A stretch of DNA of 11,988 nucleotides from Candidatus Fermentibacterota bacterium (GTDB lineage: Bacteria; Fermentibacterota; Fermentibacteria; Fermentibacterales; Fermentibacteraceae), in NCBI GenBank assembly GCA_012523605.1, contig JAAYTY010000219.1, positions 1 to 11,988 of the forward strand. The letters are read 5' to 3'. Positions 7,590 through 11,988 of this stretch are shown here, in pieces. The translations under genes were made by a program, and so were the position numbers. Under the pieces are notes generated by a model, which saw nothing but the letters and a program-made list of their open reading frames with translations, had not been told where the DNA came from and did no database searches. Position 1 is the stretch's first letter. Each line of letters starts with the position of its first letter.

Positions 7590-7618
7590 TTGACGCCGGT
7601 TCCGGGCCGGAATAGCTA
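7590..7618 (+). promoter_or_regulatory. Candidate promoter for the L,D-transpeptidase gene
   Basis: TTGACG (7590-7595), a 17-base spacer, then TAGCTA (7613-7618), which is a poor -10. GTCAA (7576-7580) and TTGAC (7590-7594) make an inverted repeat with a nine-base gap, so the two divergent -35 boxes face away from each other. Confidence 0.3.
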
Positions 7619-7633
7619 TTGACCCCCGCGGAA

Positions 7634-7643
7634 AAGGAGGTGA
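7634..7643 (+). promoter_or_regulatory. Near-perfect Shine-Dalgarno site of the L,D-transpeptidase gene
   Basis: AAGGAGGTGA is a full-length complement of the usual 16S rRNA 3' tail. It lies 8 bases before TTG at 7652, the in-frame start that opens directly into a hydrophobic signal sequence. GTG at 7640 lies inside the site and TTG at 7619 lies before it, so both are less likely. Confidence 0.65.
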
Positions 7644-7651
7644 CGGAGGAG

Positions 7652-8170
7652 TTGCACTGCATAGCCCTGCTCGAGCTCGCGCTGGGCCTCCTGCTGGGGT
7701 CTATCGGTCTGCCCGGAGGAGCGGGGGCTTCCGAGGAGGCCCGCACCGGAAGGCAGGCGACCGTCATCATCGACAGACAGGTCGTCCTATTCACCGAGAA
7801 CGGCAGAGAGGCGAACCTCGCGATCGTTTCCACGGGGATGCAGGGCCATGCCACGCCGACCGGCGAGTTCAGCGTCAGATACAGGCTGAGGGCCCCCATG
7901 TCCAGCATCTACATGGTGAGGATGCCCTACTGGATCTGCATAGACTCCTCGGGAGCGCTGGGCTTCCATCAGGCTCCGGGGAACAGGGCCCTCTCGATGC
8001 TGGGAAGACCGGTCTCGCACGGGTGCATAAGGCTGGGCAGAGAAACGGCGCAATGGGCCTACGACTGGCTCACGTCGGGCTCCAGGGTGCTGATACTCCC
8101 CCGTGCTCAGACCAGTTCCGGTCTGTCCCTCTCGAGGCCCGTGACAACGTCCCTGAGCTTCTGGGCGTAG
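7652..8170 (+). CDS. Secreted L,D-transpeptidase (YkuD domain)
   Basis: 172 residues from TTG at 7652. Residues 4-20 are hydrophobic (IALLELALGLLLGSIGL) and are followed by a Gly/Ala-rich region, as in a signal peptide, though the n-region has no Lys or Arg. The YkuD domain covers about 36-150. It has VIIDRQ at its start, TPTGEF (68-73), His106 (GFHQAPG) and the active-site motif SHGCIRL (122-128) with His123 and Cys125. Enzymes of this fold form 3-3 cross-links in peptidoglycan or attach proteins to it; the nucleophile is the cysteine. No peptidoglycan-binding or LysM domain is present. The last ~22 residues lie beyond the domain and are encoded where the gene overlaps the 3' end of manC on the other strand (8107-8170). 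Expression is divergent from the TPR lipoprotein. Confidence 0.9.
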   Translation: MHCIALLELALGLLLGSIGLPGGAGASEEARTGRQATVIIDRQVVLFTENGREANLAIVSTGMQGHATPTGEFSVRYRLRAPMSSIYMVRMPYWICIDSSGALGFHQAPGNRALSMLGRPVSHGCIRLGRETAQWAYDWLTSGSRVLILPRAQTSSGLSLSRPVTTSLSFWA

Positions 8171-9132
8171 TCGTCGCTCATCACCAGCACCACCCCGTTC
8201 GAGTTCACGACGGACACCCGCTCCAGCCCCATCAGAACGGTCAGACCCCCTGGGTTCCATACCGTGCAGTCGCTGCTGCCTATCAAAAGGGCCTCTCCGC
8301 GACATGCCCCGCTCCTGCGCAGGGCGGGCCAGTCACCCACGTCGTCCCACGAAAACCGCGCGGGCACCATCGCGACTCTGGATGCCTTCTCCATCACGCC
8401 GTAGTCGATGGATATCGAAGGAAGACGAGCGTAAAGCCCCGTCGAAGCCTTCGTCGTCCGCCCCAAGTTCTTCAGACCGTCCGACAGCTCCGGCAGATGC
8501 CTCCGAATCTCGTCCAGGATCGTCTCTACCCGCCAGACGAAAATGCCCGCGTTCCAGTAGTGCCTTCCTCCGGCGAGGAAGGCTTCCGCGGTTTCTGAAT
8601 CAGGCTTCTCTCTGAAGCTCGATACCACCATGAATCCGTCTCCGGTCCCTCCTGCCTCCAGGTAGCCGTATCCGGTAGCGGGCCTGTCCGGCTTCACTCC
8701 CACCGTGCAGAGCCAGCCGGCATCGGCGGCCCTGCAGGCATCGAGCAGGGTCTCCCTGAAGCCCTCGGGCGGGGAGACGGCGTGGTCCGAGGGCAGAACG
8801 GCCATCAGGTCGCCTGAGAGGCCCCTGTCCGCCAGAACCGACGCCGCCCACCCGATGCAGGCGGAGGTGTTCATGGGCATGGGCTCGAGCAGGAGGTTCT
8901 CGACCGGCAGCCCGGGGAGCTGAGACATCACCTCGCGTTCGAAGTCCCTGCCGGTCACGACGAGGATTCTCTCCATGGGGCAGAGTCCCTCCAGCCTCGC
9001 CACGGTGTTCTGGAGGAGCGTCCCGGCTCCCAGGAGATCCATGAACTGCTTCGGCCTCGACCGGGTGGAGGCCGGCCAGAACCTGGTCCCCCTGCCGCCC
9101 GCCATGATCACGGCATGCAGATCTCTCCTCAT
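8107..9132 (-). CDS. manC: Mannose-1-phosphate guanylyltransferase (GDP-mannose pyrophosphorylase)
   Basis: 341 residues, the short form of the family with only the nucleotidyltransferase part and no fused isomerase domain. It makes GDP-mannose from mannose-1-phosphate and GTP in the cytoplasm. Motifs in order: AGGRGTRFWPAS...RPKQF (11-30, nucleotide-binding and pyrophosphorylase signature), PSDH (114-117), FREKP (173-177), NAGIFVW (194-200), SIDYGVMEK (241-249) and FSWDDVGDW (260-268). ATG at 9132 overlaps the manA stop by one base (TGATG) and has GGGAGGG six bases upstream. The frame stays open upstream but that part is antisense to nothing recognisable and in a shadow frame of manA. It ends in a tail-to-tail overlap of 64 bases with the L,D-transpeptidase gene. 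The phosphomannomutase that supplies its substrate is not in the window. Confidence 0.95.
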   Translation of the reverse strand: MRRDLHAVIMAGGRGTRFWPASTRSRPKQFMDLLGAGTLLQNTVARLEGLCPMERILVVTGRDFEREVMSQLPGLPVENLLLEPMPMNTSACIGWAASVLADRGLSGDLMAVLPSDHAVSPPEGFRETLLDACRAADAGWLCTVGVKPDRPATGYGYLEAGGTGDGFMVVSSFREKPDSETAEAFLAGGRHYWNAGIFVWRVETILDEIRRHLPELSDGLKNLGRTTKASTGLYARLPSISIDYGVMEKASRVAMVPARFSWDDVGDWPALRRSGACRGEALLIGSSDCTVWNPGGLTVLMGLERVSVVNSNGVVLVMSDDYAQKLRDVVTGLERDRPELV

Positions 9133-9980
9133 CAGGGTCCCTCCCATGCAGCCATCACACCGGCGCCCTCCACCTCCAGACGGGAGGGGCCGTCCGCCAC
9201 CAGGCAGGACGGAGCGCCGGCAATCCCTCCGCAGGCGGTGCCGGAGATCACGAAGAACATCCACCCGTGCTCCATCTCCACCGATCCGCCCTCGACGCAC
9301 TCCATTCGATACCCTGCGCCGTCGAGGCAGGGCACACGGCCCCACGAGCCCAGCCTCGGAACGCCGTTCTCCGGATCGACGCATTCCATGGCCCTGTCCA
9401 CGTGGAGAGCCCTGGGTCTCCCGTCGGCGCCCTTCCTGTTCCAGTCGAAGAGCCTGTACGTGATGTCGCAGTTGCGCTGGCTCTCGAGCACCTCCATGCC
9501 TCCCCCGAGGGCATGCAGCGTGCCGGGAGGCAGGTGCATGATGTCGCCCTTCGAAACCCTCCACTCCCCAAGGGCTCCGGCTATCCCGCCCGTGTCGGAG
9601 AGCGCGCGCAGATCCTCCCTCCCGCAGCCGGGAATCAGCCCTGCATGGACCACCGAACCGGGAGCGACTTCCAGAAAGAGCCACGTTTCGGCCTTGCAGT
9701 CGGGCCCGCCGAACGCTCCGGGATGGACCTGCACGGAAAGCGTGTCGGCCGTATGGAGGGTCTTTACGAGGAGGGGATATCGAGCCGGTCCCGAGAGGCC
9801 GGATCGCCCGGCCAGTTCCGCCAGGGTTCCGGCGGGCTTCCCCGTCATTGCATCCCGGAGGGCGCTCGATCCGTCGAAGGTGTGGTAGAGCCACCAGACT
9901 TCTCCAACAGGGCATGTCCCGCCGGCATCCAGCGAGCCCCAGACCCTCTCCACCCTCCTGGGCACGGCCGACAGGATCAT
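9132..9980 (-). CDS. manA: Class I mannose-6-phosphate isomerase
   Basis: 282 residues, close to the short bacterial class I form (E. coli ManA is near 390). It interconverts fructose-6-phosphate and mannose-6-phosphate and needs zinc. The expected zinc ligands are all visible: Gln84 and His86 in LSVQVHP, Glu98 in KAETW, and His156 in PPGTLHALGGG. It also keeps VWG near residue 13 and SQRNCDITYRLFDWNR (167-182), the family's conserved core stretch. The C-terminal part (about 185-282) is a second, degenerate cupin. ATG at 9980 overlaps the stop of the amidotransferase gene by four bases (ATGA). With manC directly downstream this gives two of the three steps from fructose-6-phosphate to GDP-mannose. 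Confidence 0.93.
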   Translation of the reverse strand: MILSAVPRRVERVWGSLDAGGTCPVGEVWWLYHTFDGSSALRDAMTGKPAGTLAELAGRSGLSGPARYPLLVKTLHTADTLSVQVHPGAFGGPDCKAETWLFLEVAPGSVVHAGLIPGCGREDLRALSDTGGIAGALGEWRVSKGDIMHLPPGTLHALGGGMEVLESQRNCDITYRLFDWNRKGADGRPRALHVDRAMECVDPENGVPRLGSWGRVPCLDGAGYRMECVEGGSVEMEHGWMFFVISGTACGGIAGAPSCLVADGPSRLEVEGAGVMAAWEGP

Positions 9981-10696
9981 CTCCCGCGCACCGCCCTCTC
10001 CAGCATGGCTCTCACGATGGGAACTCCGGTCGAATCCCTCTCGGGATGCCACTGAACGCCGAGCACGAGCGGATCGTATGATTCCACGGCCTCGACTACC
10101 CCGTCCGGCGCCGAAGCGGCGAGAACGAAACCCCGCGGAACCGACTCGAGGGCCTGATGATGGAAGCTGGAGACGATGCGCGTGCTCCCGAGCGCGGAGC
10201 GCAGGATGGTGCCTTCGGAAAGCTCGACGCCGTGTGAGAGCGGTTCGACGGCAGTGCCTGAATGTATGCTCCTCCCGCCGGGGGTCCGGGGCAGATCCTG
10301 CACCAGGGCGGAGCCGGAGACGATGCCGATGATCTGCATGCCGAGGCATATGCCCATCAGGGCAATCCCCTCGGACATGCATCCACGGCAGACCTCCATC
10401 TCCCAGAGGGGTCTCTCGAGTTCCGGATCCACGCAGCCGTCGGGCGTCCTGCCATACAGGGAGGGGTCAGGATCCCCGCCGCCGGTGAGCACGACAAGGT
10501 CGAGATCCCTCTCCCTGCCCGACGGGAAGGTTCGTCCCGAGGGGAGTATCGCGACCGGAACCGCGCCTGCCGACTCGATCAGCGAGGCATAGCTGCCGTT
10601 GAGCCGGTATGCCCACCTTCCGCAGGAAGCGTCCTCGGGCGGCGAGACAGGAACCCAGTTGACGGTCAGTCCGACCAGGGGCGGGCTGTCACCCAA
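9977..10696 (-). CDS. Class I glutamine amidotransferase-like hydrolase (peptidase C26, PuuD-like)
   Basis: 239 residues, a full-length single-domain protein. The catalytic triad is complete: Cys117 in GICLGMQ (115-121), and His217 and Glu219 in GVQWHPE (213-219). TGGGDPDPSLYG (71-82) and SSFHHQAL (176-183) place it in the C26 group with gamma-glutamyl-gamma-aminobutyrate hydrolase (PuuD), not with the subunits of GMP or CTP synthase. Such enzymes hydrolyse gamma-glutamyl amides. No polyamine or GABA genes lie nearby, so the substrate is unknown. The start is TTG at 10696, overlapping the nadA stop by eight bases; AGGA lies about ten bases upstream. No in-frame ATG is available near it. Its place between nadA and manA is not explained by known pathways. 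Confidence 0.85.
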   Translation of the reverse strand: MGDSPPLVGLTVNWVPVSPPEDASCGRWAYRLNGSYASLIESAGAVPVAILPSGRTFPSGRERDLDLVVLTGGGDPDPSLYGRTPDGCVDPELERPLWEMEVCRGCMSEGIALMGICLGMQIIGIVSGSALVQDLPRTPGGRSIHSGTAVEPLSHGVELSEGTILRSALGSTRIVSSFHHQALESVPRGFVLAASAPDGVVEAVESYDPLVLGVQWHPERDSTGVPIVRAMLERAVRGR

Positions 10697-11618
10697 TCGA
10701 CGCCATCCTCATCACGGAGGCGTGCGCGGCGGCCCTGAGCGACTCGTCGAACCTGACGGCGGTCTCCATGGATTCGAGGGCCGAGGCGACGAGCCCGGGC
10801 GTGGTCTTCTTCATGTTGGGGCAGTGGATGCTCCCGGCTGTGCGGAATTCTCTGCCCGGGAACAGCCGACCCAGGCGGTAGCACATGCCCTCCTCCGTCC
10901 CGACGATGAACCTGGAGGCTCCCGAAGCGGCGACCCTGGCAATCATGCCCCCCGTTCCCAGGACGTGATCGGCGGCATCCCAGCACTCCGGCGGAGTCTC
11001 GGGATGGACCAGCACCTCGGCGTCTGGCCAGGATGCCCTGGCCAGTGCGATGTCGCCCGCGGTGAGCCTTGCGTGTGGCGGGCAGCTTCCGGGGAAGATC
11101 CTCATCCTCTTCCTCGTGCGGCGCTCGACGAAGAGGCCCAGATTCCTGTCGGGCCCGAAGATGATCTCGTCGGCGGGCACGGCTTCGACCACTGCTGCGG
11201 CGTTGGCGCTCGTGCAGCACGAATAGGCGAGAGCCTTCAGCTCGACGCCGGAGTTCACATAGACAACCGGAAGAGCGCCCGGGAAGGATTCCTGCATCGC
11301 GACGAGGTCTTCCGGCGTCATGCAGCCGGCCAGAGGGCATCCGGCGTCGGGGGCGGGCATCAGTATGGTCTTCTCGGGGGCGAGGATGTACGCCGTCTCG
11401 GCCATGAACCGAACGCCGCACAGCACAACCGTCCGGTGGGGGGTGGCCGCCGCCGCGCGGCTTAGTTCGAGCGAGTCCCCGACGAAATCGGCCAGGTCCT
11501 GTATTTCCGGAGGCTGGTAGCTGTGCGCCAGGATGACCGCGTCCCTCTCGCGGCGGAGGGAGGCTATCCGCTCGATGGCCGCCGGATCGACCCGGGGCGG
11601 AGCAGTGTCAGGCTCCAT
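10689..11618 (-). CDS. nadA: Quinolinate synthase
   Basis: 309 residues, the size of the compact NadA of Thermotoga type. It condenses iminoaspartate with dihydroxyacetone phosphate to quinolinate, the second step of de novo NAD synthesis, using a 4Fe-4S cluster. The three expected cluster cysteines are visible: Cys94 (DAGCPLA), Cys179 (GSCPPH) and Cys266 (IHCPNMKK), spaced as in the Thermotoga enzyme. Substrate-site motifs are AHSYQ (31-35), DLADFVGDSL (41-50), YVNS (120-123), CTSAN (135-139) and VHPE (204-207). ATG at 11618 lies in the end of the apgM gene and was preferred over an upstream in-frame ATG at 11690, which would add a tail foreign to the family. No nadB or nadC is present in the window. 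It overlaps the next gene by eight bases. Confidence 0.95.
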   Translation of the reverse strand: MEPDTAPPRVDPAAIERIASLRRERDAVILAHSYQPPEIQDLADFVGDSLELSRAAAATPHRTVVLCGVRFMAETAYILAPEKTILMPAPDAGCPLAGCMTPEDLVAMQESFPGALPVVYVNSGVELKALAYSCCTSANAAAVVEAVPADEIIFGPDRNLGLFVERRTRKRMRIFPGSCPPHARLTAGDIALARASWPDAEVLVHPETPPECWDAADHVLGTGGMIARVAASGASRFIVGTEEGMCYRLGRLFPGREFRTAGSIHCPNMKKTTPGLVASALESMETAVRFDESLRAAAHASVMRMASIG

Positions 11619-11988
11619 ACTTGGCCAGCCTTCCCGCCGAGGCCAGCAGGATGGGCATGAGGTCCACGGCACGGATCGTGCCGAGGGCACCGGAACAGGC
11701 CTGTCTCTCGGAGAAGGCGCTGCTCATGCCCGTGCGCTGGGGCCCTCCGTGGATGAGGAGGGGCACCGGGTGCCAGCTGTGGAGCTTCATGGCGCAGGGC
11801 GTGCTGTGGTCACCGGTGACGCATACGACGTCGAAGCCGGCGGAGACGAGGCCGGGGAGCATCGCGTCGAATTCCTCGACGGCCGCGATCTTCGCGAATG
11901 GATCTCCGTCCTCTCCCGAGCTGTCGGTGGGCTTGTGATGCAGAAACACGAAATCGAACCCCCTGCCCGGCGCGCTCCTCGCGGCTGC
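11608..11988 (-). CDS. apgM: 2,3-bisphosphoglycerate-independent phosphoglycerate mutase, ApgM type (C-terminal part)
   Basis: Only the last 126 residues are in the window; the gene runs off the right edge. It contains FDFVFLHHKPTDSSGEDGD (11-29 of the visible part) and CVTGDHSTPC...HSWHPVPLL (56-78). These are the metal-binding C-terminal motifs of the archaeal-type cofactor-independent mutase in the alkaline phosphatase superfamily. It interconverts 3- and 2-phosphoglycerate in glycolysis. The GEDGD form, rather than GHDGD, occurs as I recall in part of this family, so I do not treat it as damage. The stop (TGA, 11610-11608) lies 11 bases inside the nadA start region, so the two genes are likely coupled. 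A related proposed homoserine kinase family is a less likely alternative because of the HSWHPVP motif. Confidence 0.88.
   Translation of the reverse strand, partial: AAARSAPGRGFDFVFLHHKPTDSSGEDGDPFAKIAAVEEFDAMLPGLVSAGFDVVCVTGDHSTPCAMKLHSWHPVPLLIHGGPQRTGMSSAFSERQACSGALGTIRAVDLMPILLASAGRLAKYGA

Noticed and set aside
8108..8125. Hairpin CAGACC-AGTTCC-GGTCTG at the manC stop as terminator
   Set aside because: Six-bp stem, but no T-tract follows on either strand, and both strands are coding there.
9133..9915. N-terminal extension of manC
   Set aside because: The frame stays open but overlaps manA completely; family homology begins at the ATG at 9132, which has a good ribosome site.
10980..11010. 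Missing iron-sulfur cysteine in NadA (HPET instead of HPEC)
   Set aside because: That position is not a cluster ligand. The ligand is the cysteine in GSCPPH, which is present with the expected spacing.
11608..11988. Loss of a metal ligand in ApgM (GEDGD instead of GHDGD)
   Set aside because: The E form is, as far as I recall, normal in part of this family, and the rest of the motif set is intact.

Overview
This is a GC-rich bacterial window with almost no non-coding DNA. It holds eleven protein genes in four transcription blocks, two of them cut by the window edges. There is no RNA gene, insertion sequence, phage gene or CRISPR array. The host cannot be named from this alone. A DUF2723 membrane protein, a TPR-tailed polytopic membrane protein, an ApgM-type phosphoglycerate mutase and a 12S-like carboxyltransferase with a free-standing biotin carrier would fit an uncultured anaerobic lineage near the FCB (Fibrobacterota-Chlorobiota-Bacteroidota) assemblage. 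That placement is an inference. TTG start codons with good Shine-Dalgarno (SD) sequences are frequent.

Layout. (1) Positions 2-4171, plus strand: the end of a TPR-like protein, a DUF2723 (TMEM260-like) membrane protein, and an 807-residue protein with a polytopic membrane half and a TPR-like C-terminal half. They are closely spaced or overlapping and look like one operon for cell-surface or glycosyl-transfer work. (2) Positions 4260-6127, plus strand: an acyl-CoA carboxyltransferase (MmdA/PccB/12S family) overlaps a small biotin carrier by four bases. A candidate promoter precedes the pair and a strong GC hairpin terminator follows it. No biotin carboxylase or membrane decarboxylase subunit is present, so the reaction is left open between carboxylase, decarboxylase and transcarboxylase. 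(3) Positions 6219-8170: a TPR lipoprotein on minus and an L,D-transpeptidase on plus diverge from a 140-bp spacer in which two candidate -35 boxes lie back to back. (4) Positions 8107-11988, minus strand: a tightly overlapping run reading apgM (partial), nadA, a C26-type amidotransferase, manA and manC. Its last gene overlaps the 3' end of the L,D-transpeptidase gene tail to tail.

How the genes fit together. manA and manC convert fructose-6-phosphate to mannose-6-phosphate and mannose-1-phosphate to GDP-mannose; the phosphomannomutase between them must be elsewhere. GDP-mannose could feed surface glycosylation, and the DUF2723 family includes a eukaryotic O-mannosyltransferase, so a link to block 1 is possible but unproven. 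The L,D-transpeptidase points to a peptidoglycan wall and the lipoprotein to an envelope-bound scaffold. apgM and nadA are housekeeping genes of glycolysis and NAD synthesis. I see no clear new defence or mobile system. The most interesting items are the membrane protein pair, the orphan carboxyltransferase/biotin carrier pair and the mixed-pathway overlapping operon.
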